Counted from the first letter of the stretch, positions 51,748-60,746 are shown. The stretch is DNA of 64,000 nt from Alkalicoccobacillus gibsonii (GCF_016798245.1 NZ_JAEUZA010000005.1:233387-297386), one strand, 5' to 3'. Notes: generated by a model not told the origin, from the sequence alone. A program made the numbers and translations.

Positions 51748-53897
51748 TCTATCAGCCTCCAATAAAAATAAATCGACACTACACAAAACATTGAGGTTGC
51801 TGCTGCAACGACACCAGAATCATTAATTAACAAAAGTATGACGGACCCCATTACTCCTGTTTTAATAAATACCTGCTTATTCACATCACTCCATCGATCC
51901 AGCCTTCTCCAGAGGATAAGACCAGCTAATAGGTAACTAATGACAAGTAATTGTGTCCAGTTTGAATGCTTAAAGAGCTTAACGTTCATTTCTACTTTTC
52001 TGGCGATGGTGTCAATGATATACGAATAGTCACCTGCAAGTAATCGCTCGTAAGCCACTCCGATATGCGAGGACTGGCTAACACTCTGCAGAAAATAGAG
52101 AAAAATTAAGGCACCCACGCCACTTAGGATAAATGAGAGGATCATTCTCTTTTTACTAACTTTAATGCTTGTAGCCCACATAATCCAGAAGATGCTAGCT
52201 AGGCAGGCAGAAAGGAAGCCACCTGCATTTGCACCTAGCTGTGAGTGCCCTAAAATAAATAAATGTCCTGCTATTAACAAAATAGACGCTGTCCATCTTA
52301 GCCAGGTTATACGGACTTTAGCCAGATAGGCTGTGATTACAAACACAAACACAATATAAATCCCTACGTATTCATTGCCTATCCCGTAATACCTCGCTCC
52401 GATCAATGGATCATATCCTAAGTAAGAATGAGATAAAAGAGTTGAGCCAGTTAGAAGATCCACGCTTAAAGCAATGACCGTACATGAAGCCGTAAGCAAT
52501 AACGCAAAGCTTTGCAGCAACCTAACAATCCCTCCCCATAACAGGGAACAACAAAGTAATAGAACAAAAAATAGCCCTGCAGATGAGGTTGATTCAAGTT
52601 TAGCTAATACTAAAAACCACAGAGGAGAGCTTAACGCAGATAAAAGAAGAATGTGAAGAAACGTTTTTTGCGTGTCTTTTTTCTTATCTAGCCATGTCCA
52701 CCCACTTACTGCAAGCAGCAAAACAGCTAAGCTTGTTACATAAATGGATAAAACCCAAGCTCTCGTTTTGAAAATATGGACGGATTGGTCCACCCGCTGA
52801 AACAATTGTTGTGCATCATTTGTCTCTTTTGTGATTCTCTTTAACGGAAATCCTTGATCATCATCGGTAGATTCGAGCCCGAATCGTTGGATAAAGGTTG
52901 GTAGTAAATCAACATTACTTAAAACATCTGTCCGTCTTGTTGTATCAGAAAATAACACCCCTCCCTCTCCATTACTGGTCCATTCATAAACAGGAGCAAT
53001 CTGTTTTTTGCTCAAATAAGCCTCTTTATGAACAAATGGAGAGATTAACCACATATCTGGATGTTCCTCACGAATGTTCTGTATAAAAGCCTCCAGCTCC
53101 TGTAGCGTTTGCTCTCGTTGCTTTTTAAATGCGACATCGGTCATTTGCTCTTTCAAGGCAGATAATCGATACAAGTCCCCCCATTCAATCACGATGAATG
53201 GGTACTCTTCCGATTTCTGATCTATTTCATTAAGCATCCAGCTTGAGTTCATTTTCTTTCCATACGCACGCGTGTTGTCTGACATAACACTTCCATTTAA
53301 TGAACCGTCCGTAGTCCCTTTACTGGTCATCGTAAGAAATGCCGCAAAACGATGCTTCTGGTCTGTATCGCTTGTACCCATAACGAATGAACGAACTCCT
53401 GCATTTGATAGCCTGTCTCCAAGCTGTCCAAAATGAGCGTTATAGTGAGTTTCTTGATTCTTTTTATGTAATTCTTCAATCTGTGGATAAACCACTCCAT
53501 CAATCACTCGGTTATTCGTCAGCTGTGTGAAGCGATCTCCTGCACGTTGACCTTCCAATTCATCTTCAATATCTAAAGGGGCTGTATGCGGGATAGCTGT
53601 GGTTTTTCTTCCAGCCGAGAGCGTAAGCATACTACCAAGTTCAGAGTGCAAGCCTGCTGACTTTGTATTCATTGCTCCTAAATAGGCACTTGACCATAAA
53701 GTGTGATCACCATGATCAAAAAACCACTCTGATTCTTCAAAGCTCATCCCTGGAACGAGGATTATTACTTGATTCTTATGTTCGTTTTTTTCATCAGCCG
53801 TTTTCGCATTTGTCGAATTAGGGTAGCTTGTTATGAATGCCATCAGGAAAAAAACGGATACAAACCACCTGATGAATTTTGCACTATTTTCTGACAT
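51732..53897 (-). CDS. Membrane protein with extracytoplasmic phosphatase-like domain
   Basis: About 721 residues. A signal peptide (IRWFVSVFFLMAFITSYPNSTNA) leads to an extracytoplasmic domain (to about residue 375) of alkaline-phosphatase/sulfatase-superfamily type: VIILVPGMSF, VIEWGDLYRL and a C-terminal box VLFSDTTRRTDVLSNVDLLPTFIQRFG. About nine membrane helices follow (from about 385). The usual nucleophile Ser/Thr motif is not obvious, so it may be a non-catalytic relative. The start is uncertain (ATG 53897, ATG 53918 or TTG 53936), because none has a strong site and all overlap DnaA boxes. The function is unknown. It sits between ydiF and tsaD, which are adjacent in B. subtilis. Confidence 0.72.
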   Translation of the reverse strand: MSENSAKFIRWFVSVFFLMAFITSYPNSTNAKTADEKNEHKNQVIILVPGMSFEESEWFFDHGDHTLWSSAYLGAMNTKSAGLHSELGSMLTLSAGRKTTAIPHTAPLDIEDELEGQRAGDRFTQLTNNRVIDGVVYPQIEELHKKNQETHYNAHFGQLGDRLSNAGVRSFVMGTSDTDQKHRFAAFLTMTSKGTTDGSLNGSVMSDNTRAYGKKMNSSWMLNEIDQKSEEYPFIVIEWGDLYRLSALKEQMTDVAFKKQREQTLQELEAFIQNIREEHPDMWLISPFVHKEAYLSKKQIAPVYEWTSNGEGGVLFSDTTRRTDVLSNVDLLPTFIQRFGLESTDDDQGFPLKRITKETNDAQQLFQRVDQSVHIFKTRAWVLSIYVTSLAVLLLAVSGWTWLDKKKDTQKTFLHILLLSALSSPLWFLVLAKLESTSSAGLFFVLLLCCSLLWGGIVRLLQSFALLLTASCTVIALSVDLLTGSTLLSHSYLGYDPLIGARYYGIGNEYVGIYIVFVFVITAYLAKVRITWLRWTASILLIAGHLFILGHSQLGANAGGFLSACLASIFWIMWATSIKVSKKRMILSFILSGVGALIFLYFLQSVSQSSHIGVAYERLLAGDYSYIIDTIARKVEMNVKLFKHSNWTQLLVISYLLAGLILWRRLDRWSDVNKQVFIKTGVMGSVILLLINDSGVVAAATSMFCVVSIYFYWRLIEKTDE

Positions 53898-54054
53898 ATC
53901 CACATTATCCACACACATTTCCACAGGAGATATCAAACTTCACACTTCTTTTACTCTCTTTTTACATGAATATAACGTTCTTATTATTTCCTTAATCTAC
54001 TTCGCTCACAGTTTAATCCACATTATCCACACGTTGTGTATAATGTTATGCACA
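53896..54054. promoter_or_regulatory. DnaA-box cluster next to tsaD
   Basis: Perfect DnaA boxes TTATCCACA lie at 53905-53913 and 54023-54031. Single-mismatch boxes lie at 53896-53904 (ATATCCACA), 54014-54022 (TAATCCACA), 54035-54043 on the minus strand (TTATACACA) and 54046-54054 (TTATGCACA). Two pairs are directly abutting, and a 17-bp segment (53898-53914) is repeated exactly 118 bases later. From memory, B. subtilis also has a DnaA-box cluster beside gcp (tsaD). Confidence 0.85.
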
Positions 54055-54104
54055 ACTCAACATCTTTTCTATAGTGTGTCACGTAACCGCAAATTTCATA
54101 AAAA

Positions 54105-54138
54105 AAGAACCAAAAAGAATGATATCTTTTTGGTTCTT
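54105..54138 (-). terminator. Terminator of the thiL-tsaD operon
   Basis: A 14-bp perfect stem AAGAACCAAAAAGA / TCTTTTTGGTTCTT, 5 bases after the tsaD stop. Confidence 0.88.
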
Positions 54139-54142
54139 CCAT

Positions 54143-55147
54143 TTATAAATCCATGCCTGGTCGACCGTTAAGATCCCACCCCGCAAAAGATTGCTTCTCC
54201 AATTGATAAAAAGCTGCTGCGCCAATCATTGCAGCATTATCTGTGCATAAAGGCAGTGGAGGGATAGACAATGTCATTGTCTCGCTAAACTCATTCTCAA
54301 GCGCAGAACGCAATCCTTTGTTTGCAGCGACTCCTCCCGCAACAACTAATTGCTTTACCCCATATCGATCCACAGCTTTTCTTGTTTTAGTTACCAAGAC
54401 ATCAATGACACTTTCTTGAAAACTAGCTGCTAAATTCGGTATGTTTGGCTCTTCGCCTCGTTGCTTTTGATTATGAACCACATTTAAAACATGTGATTTT
54501 AATCCACTGAAACTAAAGTCTAATGAATCAGGCTCTAACCACGAACGCGGGAAATCCATCTCAGCAGATCCAGTATGTGCTAGACGATCTATATGAGGAC
54601 CTCCTGGATATGGCAAGCCGAGTGTTCTCGCAACCTTATCATATGCCTCACCGACTGCATCGTCACGCGTCATCCCTATCGTTTCAAATTGTCCATCCTG
54701 TTCCATATAGATTAACTCTGTATGCCCACCCGAGACAACGAGAGCCATCAATGGAAACTGCATCGGCTGGACAAGCTGATTGGCATAAATATGGCCCGCG
54801 ATATGATGGACCCCTATTAGCGGTAGACCGTGCGCAAATGCCATAGCCTTTGCTGCATGTACACCAATTAATAAAGCTCCAACGAGTCCAGGCCCTTCTG
54901 TAACTGCCACAGCATCAAGCTCATCAGGACGAACTTCTGCTTCGGCTAACGCCTGCTCAATGATCCGTGTTACTTGCTCAACATGATGTCGCGATGCTAC
55001 TTCTGGCACAACGCCACCAAAACGCTTATGACTTTCAATTTGAGAAGCTACCACATTACTACGAATGATCGTGCCATTTTCAATCACTGATGCTGCTGTT
55101 TCATCACAGCTTGTTTCAATTGCTAAAATTCGTTTTATCTTTGTCAT
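54143..55147 (-). CDS. tsaD: TsaD, tRNA threonylcarbamoyl-adenosine transferase
   Basis: A 334-residue enzyme that transfers the threonylcarbamoyl group to A37 of tRNAs reading ANN codons. [16 protein letters not shown] at the start, the metal-binding [12 protein letters not shown], and [12 protein letters not shown] are canonical. The ATG at 55147 overlaps the end of rimI (stop 55149) almost directly. It works with TsaB and TsaE from the same operon. Last gene of the operon. Confidence 0.97.
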   Translation of the reverse strand: MTKIKRILAIETSCDETAASVIENGTIIRSNVVASQIESHKRFGGVVPEVASRHHVEQVTRIIEQALAEAEVRPDELDAVAVTEGPGLVGALLIGVHAAKAMAFAHGLPLIGVHHIAGHIYANQLVQPMQFPLMALVVSGGHTELIYMEQDGQFETIGMTRDDAVGEAYDKVARTLGLPYPGGPHIDRLAHTGSAEMDFPRSWLEPDSLDFSFSGLKSHVLNVVHNQKQRGEEPNIPNLAASFQESVIDVLVTKTRKAVDRYGVKQLVVAGGVAANKGLRSALENEFSETMTLSIPPLPLCTDNAAMIGAAAFYQLEKQSFAGWDLNGRPGMDL

Positions 55148-55148
55148 A

Positions 55149-55595
55149 TTAGAAATCCACCCACATAACCCATGCGTCCTCCGCATTGTCTTGATAGTAG
55201 TTTTTTCGTATACCGCCTTTTTTCATACCAAACTTTTGATACAAGCCCTGAGCGACTACATTTGATTCTCTCACTTCTAATGAAACCTTCGTTCCGCCCA
55301 TGCCTTTTATTAAGGCGATGGCAGCTCCTAGCAATTCTTCGCCTCGTTTCTTTCCTCGCGCGGAAGAATGGATAGCGATGTTTGTGATTTGTGCTTCTCC
55401 TGCAATGAGCCAAAATCCACAATAACCGACAATGCGATCCTCTAACTCATACACAATGTAATGAGCATAATGATTAAGCGTTAATTCATTCTCGAAGATC
55501 TCTTTTGTCCACGGTGAAGTGAAAGCATCTATCTCCACTTCCATCACCCGGTCAATATCCCCATGAGTCATCAACCTGATGGAACCCTCACTCAT
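55149..55595 (-). CDS. rimI: RimI, ribosomal-protein S18 alanine N-acetyltransferase
   Basis: A 148-residue GNAT acetyltransferase. [26 protein letters not shown], the acetyl-CoA motif [17 protein letters not shown] and [19 protein letters not shown] are the RimI signatures. The ATG at 55595 overlaps the tsaB stop by 8 bases, so the pair is coupled. B. subtilis has the same gene (ydiD) in the same place. Confidence 0.93.
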   Translation of the reverse strand: MSEGSIRLMTHGDIDRVMEVEIDAFTSPWTKEIFENELTLNHYAHYIVYELEDRIVGYCGFWLIAGEAQITNIAIHSSARGKKRGEELLGAAIALIKGMGGTKVSLEVRESNVVAQGLYQKFGMKKGGIRKNYYQDNAEDAWVMWVDF

Positions 55596-56301
55596 CAGCC
55601 TTGCCTCTTTGAGCTTCTTCCCACTTTGCTTCAGCCTCCGACAGCTGAAGATAATTTGGAACAAGAGTATGAACATCTTGAACCGGTTGTTTTTCATCAC
55701 CTAATGCCGCAAGCTCACTCGGTCTTGGCAGTTGCTTAGATGGAGGAGCAAAATGAGCAATGGCTCCAAGCTTCTCGAAAATGACATCCTTATGTAAGGC
55801 AATGTCTGCACCCGTAAATAAAACCGGCTGTCCTTTTTCTGCTAAATGCTCGAGTAATTGATCTCGTTCAATTAATTGCTCTTCTCCTTCTAGTGCAAGT
55901 TCTCCGTCTCCAAGACTTGAATAGCAAGCTGTGTACACTCGATTTCGTCTCGCATCAATGATTGGACAAACTATCCCTTGGAAGTAGCGCCCTTGCTGTG
56001 CCATAACCTCCAGACTCGACACGCCCACTAACGGAACACTTAAAGTCCAAGCTAGTGTCTTAGCTGTTGTTACACCAATTCGAACACCGGTATAAGAACC
56101 CGGACCAACAGCCACAACGATTCTTGAAAGGTCTTTTGGACTTAGTTCAAGCTCTGCTAGTACATCAGTCACAGCAGGCATTAGTCTAAGAGAGTGGTTC
56201 TTTTTCATATGAGTAGTAAGTTCTGCTGCAACTTGTCCATCCTTTAATACAGCAACTCCGAGCACATATGAGGATGTATCTATCGCTAACGTTATTCCCA
56301 T
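55588..56301 (-). CDS. tsaB: TsaB, tRNA threonylcarbamoyl-adenosine biosynthesis protein
   Basis: A 237-residue TsaD-like scaffold protein of the ASKHA fold. LAIDTSSYVLGVAVLKDG at the start and VAVGPGSYTGVRIGVTTAKTLAW are typical. It forms a complex with TsaD and TsaE. The start overlaps the tsaE stop by 10 bases and its end overlaps rimI by 8 bases. Confidence 0.95.
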   Translation of the reverse strand: MGITLAIDTSSYVLGVAVLKDGQVAAELTTHMKKNHSLRLMPAVTDVLAELELSPKDLSRIVVAVGPGSYTGVRIGVTTAKTLAWTLSVPLVGVSSLEVMAQQGRYFQGIVCPIIDARRNRVYTACYSSLGDGELALEGEEQLIERDQLLEHLAEKGQPVLFTGADIALHKDVIFEKLGAIAHFAPPSKQLPRPSELAALGDEKQPVQDVHTLVPNYLQLSEAEAKWEEAQRGKADE

Positions 56302-56756
56302 TCTGCTAACTCCTTACAAAGCTGTTCAAAATGTTCCCCATGTGGTTCAAACAGCAAATATCTATTGTCTTCTCCCGCGTGACGAATGGTAATATCTAAT
56401 CGCTCCTCCGGCAATTGCTCTGCAATCTTTGAAGCCCATTCTACAACAGTAATACCTTCTCCATAGAAGTATTCATCTAAGCCAATGTCTTCTTCACTTT
56501 CTTCATCTAAACGATACACATCCATATGATAAAAAGGCAATCGCCCTTCGTACTCTTTTATAATGGTAAAAGTCGGGCTGTTTACTACCTTCTTTACTCC
56601 AAGCCCTTTTGCTAGACCCTTCGAAAAGTGGGTTTTCCCTGCTCCTAGATCTCCTTCAAGTGTGATGACATCACCAGGCCGAACAAGCAAAGCTAAATTC
56701 TCCGCAAGTGCCATCGTCTCAAGTGGAGAATGAACCTGCTTTTTGTATCTACGCAT
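56292..56756 (-). CDS. tsaE: TsaE, ATPase of the tRNA t6A complex
   Basis: A 154-residue P-loop ATPase (YdiB/YjeE). Walker A GDLGAGKTHFSKGL, NSPTFTIIKEYEG, FYHMDVYRLDEESEEDIGLDEYF and VVEWASKI are conserved. I take the ATG at 56756, which matches the B. subtilis N-terminus, but the ribosome binding site is weak. GGGAGGG lies about 30 bases upstream, closer to a possible ATT codon. The thiL stop lies 7 bases upstream of the ATG. Confidence 0.9.
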   Translation of the reverse strand: MRRYKKQVHSPLETMALAENLALLVRPGDVITLEGDLGAGKTHFSKGLAKGLGVKKVVNSPTFTIIKEYEGRLPFYHMDVYRLDEESEEDIGLDEYFYGEGITVVEWASKIAEQLPEERLDITIRHAGEDNRYLLFEPHGEHFEQLCKELAEWE

Positions 56757-56763
56757 CGCTTCG

Positions 56764-57759
56764 TCATTTTTTAAAATGGTTAAACCCTCCCTTCTGCAAA
56801 GGTTCAATCAGGTCCTTGTCCTTAATAAAGACCGGATGCTCCGCTTTTTCTTTTACTTCGCCAATTTGATGGATTTGAATCCCTGCACATAAAGCGTTCT
56901 CCGAAAATGATGAAAAGGCTGTTTTTTCTATTGTACCAATCAATTGAAAGTCTTCTCCACCATTAAAGGCAAGTGCGAGCTTCTTCTCTTGATCTTTGAC
57001 TACCTCATCGAGCGCTGGATGAAAAGGAATTTTATCAGCTTGAAGGGTAATGGATACTTCACTTGCCACTGCAAGCTCGCTCGCTTCACTTGCTACGCCG
57101 TCACTAATATCATTTAAAGACATTCTTGCCTGTGTACCTGCACATAACCGACCTGCCTCAACTTGCGGTTCTGGTTGCTGATGCATGAGAACAAGCTCTG
57201 CCTCTGATTTATTAAATGAAGCATGGCGCCCCTTCTCTAAGAGCAATTCAAGTCCTGCAGCAGAGCTACCAACCGGTCCCGTAACAAATACAATATCGCC
57301 TGGAGCAGCTTGGCTTCGATACAATGAAACGCCTTCTTCCACTTGACCAATTGCCGTAACCGTAATAACAAGTGCCTCTTTTGCAGACACCGTATCTCCA
57401 CCAATCAGATCCATCTTCCACCGATCCGCTATTTCTTGCATCCCTTTGTATAAATCATTTACTTCTTCATCTTCCCAAACAGCAGGTATAGCAATTGATA
57501 CTAAATAAAAGCGAGGCACGGCCCCCATTGCCGCCAAATCACTGACGTTAATGGCGAGAGCCTTTCTACCAACTTGATAAGGAGATAATGTATCCTTTAT
57601 AAAATGCACGTCTTCAATCATCGTATCCACACAAACCACTTCCCGCATGCCTTGAGTGGATGTATATACCGCTGCATCATCACCAATTCCCATTATTAAT
57701 GAAGGTTGATGGTGAGAAGTCGGTTTAATTTGATCAATAAATTCAAATTCATCCTTCAC
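56764..57759 (-). CDS. thiL: ThiL, thiamine-monophosphate kinase
   Basis: A 331-residue kinase that makes thiamine diphosphate from thiamine monophosphate. The GIGDDAAVYT, VDTMIEDVHFI, NVSDLAAMGAVPRFYLVSIAIP and LIGGDTVSAKEALVITVTAIG motifs of the PurM-like fold are complete. The GTG start at 57759 has GGGGAGG 8 bases upstream; the frame to 57786 is longer but lacks a site. First gene of thiL-tsaE-tsaB-rimI-tsaD. Confidence 0.95.
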   Translation of the reverse strand: MKDEFEFIDQIKPTSHHQPSLIMGIGDDAAVYTSTQGMREVVCVDTMIEDVHFIKDTLSPYQVGRKALAINVSDLAAMGAVPRFYLVSIAIPAVWEDEEVNDLYKGMQEIADRWKMDLIGGDTVSAKEALVITVTAIGQVEEGVSLYRSQAAPGDIVFVTGPVGSSAAGLELLLEKGRHASFNKSEAELVLMHQQPEPQVEAGRLCAGTQARMSLNDISDGVASEASELAVASEVSITLQADKIPFHPALDEVVKDQEKKLALAFNGGEDFQLIGTIEKTAFSSFSENALCAGIQIHQIGEVKEKAEHPVFIKDKDLIEPLQKGGFNHFKK

Positions 57760-57840
57760 GTAAAGGGCCTCCCCCTTATGACTCATTCACCTATTCAGTT
57801 TAGCCGATTTTCATAAAAGATGCGAATGGCTAGTCCATGC

Positions 57841-57871
57841 AAAAAAACCGAAGCTTTCGCCTCGGTTTTTT
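57841..57871 (-). terminator. Terminator of the initiator tRNA gene
   Basis: AAACCGAGGC / GCTTCGGTTT stem (one mismatch, loop GAAA) followed by Ts, between the tRNA gene and thiL. Confidence 0.82.
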
Positions 57872-57883
57872 CTCATTTCGGTA

Positions 57884-57957
<74 letters not shown>

Positions 57958-58031
57958 TCGCTATATAAATATGTATGTCATCAGTATGACCAACATCACT
58001 ATTCTCATACCTTTTCTGTGACACAAGATAT

Positions 58032-58060
58032 ATCTTACCACGGTTCTTTATTTAAAGCAA
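58032..58060 (-). promoter_or_regulatory. Promoter of the initiator tRNA gene
   Basis: On the minus strand TTGCTT (58060-58055) and TAAGAT (58037-58032), 17-base spacer, about 75 bases before the tRNA. Confidence 0.6.
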
Positions 58061-58093
58061 CTCTAAATTTCGAACAAATTTCAAACAAAATGA

Positions 58094-58122
58094 TTGCTTT
58101 TTTAATTTAATAGGAGTATGAT
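58094..58122 (+). promoter_or_regulatory. Promoter of the 48-residue membrane protein gene
   Basis: TTGCTT (58094-58099) and TATGAT (58117-58122), 17-base spacer, about 65 bases before the ATG at 58190. Confidence 0.55.
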
Positions 58123-58189
58123 TCATTTCATAGATTAAAAGATATGAACATTTTGTGACAATTCCGTTTTAAAAAAGGAGAGATTAATC

Positions 58190-58336
58190 ATGTCTGAATT
58201 TAAAAATGCATGTCGTACAATGCTTCTTACTCCTGTTGCTCTAGGTCTAACACTATTGCTATTACCAGTGTTACTTTTGACCGATGTACCAGTTCTGACT
58301 CACTTTATTGAGTTTATCAATCATACCGATCGCTAA
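58190..58336 (+). CDS. 48-residue single-span membrane protein, unrecognised
   Basis: A short ORF (MSEFKNACRTMLLTPVALG at the N-terminus, LTHFIEFINHTDR at the end) with one strong hydrophobic span (LLTPVALGLTLLLLPVLLL). AAAAGGAGAG lies 7 bases before the ATG, a promoter lies upstream and a strong terminator downstream. It is a complete single-gene unit between tRNA-fMet and the crcB pair. No family is recognised, and no function can be assigned. Confidence 0.75.
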   Translation: MSEFKNACRTMLLTPVALGLTLLLLPVLLLTDVPVLTHFIEFINHTDR

Positions 58337-58348
58337 GCGATTTCTTCT

Positions 58349-58377
58349 ATGCCTCCCGGAAAGCTCCTGGGAGGCAT
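58349..58377. terminator. Terminator of the 48-residue gene (bidirectional)
   Basis: A 9-bp perfect stem ATGCCTCCC / GGGAGGCAT followed by TTTTCATTTT; it also faces the convergent crcB pair. Confidence 0.85.
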
Positions 58378-58379
58378 TT

Positions 58380-58736
58380 TCATTTTATATGAAATCCAAT
58401 TAAATAAAAAAAGAGACAACCAATTATGCTCACACTTAAATAAATCAGTAGCGATTGCCATCTTTTCTGCATGAAAAGCTCAATTGACTCCATACTGAAG
58501 GTCGAGAAAGTTGTGAAGGCACCTAAAAAACCAGTCGTTAGGATTAAACCCACACTTTCAAAATCGGTCCGAAGATGGGCATGAATGAATCCAAGTAAGA
58601 AGGCGCCAGCAAGATTTATCAAAAGGATAGGGAGTGGAACGGACGTGCGCCAAGGTAAACGACTTAACCAAACGCTTAGCATATAGCGACTAAGTGCTCC
58701 TAATCCTCCAGCACACGCAATTAAAACTGAAATCAT
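58380..58736 (-). CDS. crcB: CrcB/FluC fluoride channel subunit (second copy)
   Basis: A 118-residue four-helix fluoride exporter subunit. CAGGLGALSRYMLSVWL, LLINLAGAFLLGF (with the conserved Asn) and TTGFLGAFTTFSTFSMES match CrcB. Heterodimeric CrcB pairs are common in bacilli, and this gene is the second of an overlapping pair. The ATG at 58736 overlaps the stop of the first gene by 4 bases (ATGA). Confidence 0.92.
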   Translation of the reverse strand: MISVLIACAGGLGALSRYMLSVWLSRLPWRTSVPLPILLINLAGAFLLGFIHAHLRTDFESVGLILTTGFLGAFTTFSTFSMESIELFMQKRWQSLLIYLSVSIIGCLFFYLIGFHIK

Positions 58737-59119
58737 GTGGCCATCCTCTTTTCTGCCCAACCTCTACCCAACACTAACCCTATACCAGCCGCTATCATTC
58801 CGCCTACTACACTCATAAGAACGTAAAGAATGGCTCCACTAGGTGAAGCCCCCGCGATCCGGAAACTTTCAGCAGCAAACGTTGACATCGTTGTATATCC
58901 ACCGCACAGTCCTGTCCCGAGCCCTAATTTTAACCATTGGTGATTCGATCTGATGAGATACCACCCCGTAATAAAGCCTAGCAGCAAACTACCGGTAGCA
59001 TTCACAACTAAAGTAGCGGAAAACACGTTCTGCTCTGGAATAATAAAAGAAGCGAGATACCTAAAATACGTCCCTATGGCGCCCCCAATAAAAACAGCAA
59101 TGATGATTTTCCATTGCAC
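58733..59119 (-). CDS. crcB: CrcB/FluC fluoride channel subunit (first copy)
   Basis: A 128-residue paralogue: FIGGAIGTYFRYLASFII, LVVNATGSLLLGFITG (conserved Asn) and GTGLCGGYTTMSTFAAES. Together with its overlapping neighbour it probably forms a heterodimeric fluoride channel. No fluoride riboswitch could be recognised upstream. GGAAAGGTG precedes the ATG. Confidence 0.92.
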   Translation of the reverse strand: MQWKIIIAVFIGGAIGTYFRYLASFIIPEQNVFSATLVVNATGSLLLGFITGWYLIRSNHQWLKLGLGTGLCGGYTTMSTFAAESFRIAGASPSGAILYVLMSVVGGMIAAGIGLVLGRGWAEKRMAT

Positions 59120-59244
59120 CTTTCCTCACCACTCTTCTTTTTTGTATACTAAATACATTAACTTTACAGTTGATCGATTGAGGTATGAATGTGTCTGCAC
59201 GAAGCATACCCTATTATGTACAAACTATTTTTGAGGTGATACCC

Positions 59245-59949
59245 ATGGATATTTTATTAATTAAACTTGTTGCCTCCCTTTTATCAGGATTTCTTATAGG
59301 GGTAGACCGGCAAATCAAACATAAGCCTCTCGGACTTAAGACGAGTATGGTCATCTGCATTGCAAGTTGTTTAATGACCATTGTCTCTATTGAAGCAGTA
59401 GCTAAGTATGCCTCTGATCATACACCAAATATGGACCCAATGCGACTTGCCGCTCAAGTAGTTAGTGGTGTCGGCTTCCTTGGTGCTGGTGTTATTTTAC
59501 GTAGAAGCAACGATGTTATCTCCGGTCTAACAACTGCAGCCATGATTTGGGCAGCTTCCGGACTCGGAATTGCAATTGGTGCTGGCTTTTACATTGAGGC
59601 AACCTTTGCCGTTATTCTTATTCTTATTGCCATTAATGTTATCCCTGCTATACTTACGGCTGTTGGACCGACTTCTTTAAGTTCTAAGGATGTCCACACT
59701 CGGATTGTCATCACGCCAGAAGGACAAATGAGTAGCATCATTGACGCACTTCAAGTTCGCGGTTCAACCTTAAAAGAGAGACGCATGAAACAACTTACCG
59801 TGCGAGATGTTCAAATTAAAGACCTTACAAGCGGAAATCAACAAATGGATATTACACTATCCATACCTAAGTCAATGTACATTACCGATATTTACTACCT
59901 CATCAAAGACATTGATCATGTTCAAACAGTAGACGTTGAAAAAAGGTAG
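59245..59949 (+). CDS. MgtC/SapB-family membrane protein
   Basis: A 234-residue protein with four or five N-terminal helices (LLIKLVASLLSGFLIGVDRQIKHKPLGLKT, the MgtC signature) and RLAAQVVSGVGFLGAGVI, followed by a cytoplasmic ACT-like domain (about 150-234). MgtC-family proteins affect magnesium homeostasis and ATP synthase activity. The ATG at 59245 has GAGGTG 7 bases upstream. Confidence 0.87.
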   Translation: MDILLIKLVASLLSGFLIGVDRQIKHKPLGLKTSMVICIASCLMTIVSIEAVAKYASDHTPNMDPMRLAAQVVSGVGFLGAGVILRRSNDVISGLTTAAMIWAASGLGIAIGAGFYIEATFAVILILIAINVIPAILTAVGPTSLSSKDVHTRIVITPEGQMSSIIDALQVRGSTLKERRMKQLTVRDVQIKDLTSGNQQMDITLSIPKSMYITDIYYLIKDIDHVQTVDVEKR

Positions 59950-60012
59950 TGCCCTGTACCCAAAAACTAGATATACTGTAAGTAGACATCTAGCGATAGG
60001 ACGGGTAGCAAA

Positions 60013-60642
60013 ATGGAATTTGTAAAAGAGTTAATTGCCCATTATGGATACTTTGGCATTTTGATTGCATTAGTTGGAGGGATTGTGGGTCTACCCATAC
60101 CCGATGAATTACTGCTAATTACTGTTGGATACTTTACTCACTCAGGAGAGTTAAACCTATACCTTTCAATTCTCATTTCTTTGTTAGGGTCGATCATCGG
60201 AATCTCCATTAGCTATTTCCTAGGAAAGAAACTTGGCCTCCCTTTTCTCTTAACACACGGTTCAAAATTCTTTCTTTCTAATAAGAAAATAGACCGAGCT
60301 CAAGTTTTGTTTCAAAAATACGGTGCTTTTATTCTCGTAATTGGATACTTTATTCCGGGTGTCAGGCACTTAACAGGCTATATTGCAGGTATATCCAACC
60401 TGCCTTATAAGAGATTTTCGTTATATGCATATAGTGGTGCATTTGTATGGGTGAATACGTTCATCTTTGCAGGGAATCATATGAGATGGGATTGGCAGAA
60501 ACTAAGTGATTCCATCATTGCCCACAAGTTTTTAGTAGGTAGCTTGATTGGGTTTATCATTTTATTTACAGTTGCTTGTTATGTGCTGTTTCACACAGTG
60601 AAAAGGCGACGAAAGGAACGGCGACAATACTACCATAATTGA
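60013..60642 (+). CDS. DedA-family (SNARE-associated) membrane protein
   Basis: A 209-residue DedA protein with about six helices. The PIPDELLLITVGYF motif, the GSIIGISISYFLGKKLG region and GYFIPGVRHLTGYIAGISNLPY, with the Arg and Pro-Gly residues of the family, are present. Members flip phospholipids or undecaprenyl phosphate; several are needed for envelope homeostasis. A terminator follows at 60719-60746. Confidence 0.9.
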   Translation: MEFVKELIAHYGYFGILIALVGGIVGLPIPDELLLITVGYFTHSGELNLYLSILISLLGSIIGISISYFLGKKLGLPFLLTHGSKFFLSNKKIDRAQVLFQKYGAFILVIGYFIPGVRHLTGYIAGISNLPYKRFSLYAYSGAFVWVNTFIFAGNHMRWDWQKLSDSIIAHKFLVGSLIGFIILFTVACYVLFHTVKRRRKERRQYYHN

Positions 60643-60718
60643 TAACACAATTCACTGATTGAGAATAAACGAATAAATGTAACGAAACAGTATTCATTAC
60701 ATTAGATTCATTCTTATT

Positions 60719-60746
60719 AAACAGGTCAATCTATATTGACCTGTTT
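60719..60746 (+). terminator. Terminator of the dedA-like gene
   Basis: A perfect 11-bp stem AAACAGGTCAA / TTGACCTGTTT followed by CTTTT. Confidence 0.85.

Noticed and set aside
53833..54171. 112-codon plus-strand frame over the DnaA-box cluster
   Set aside because: It runs through DnaA boxes and the tsaD terminator and lacks a ribosome binding site.
59120..59250. Fluoride riboswitch before the crcB pair
   Set aside because: Conserved GGCGATGG / GCTGATG-type segments are not present.
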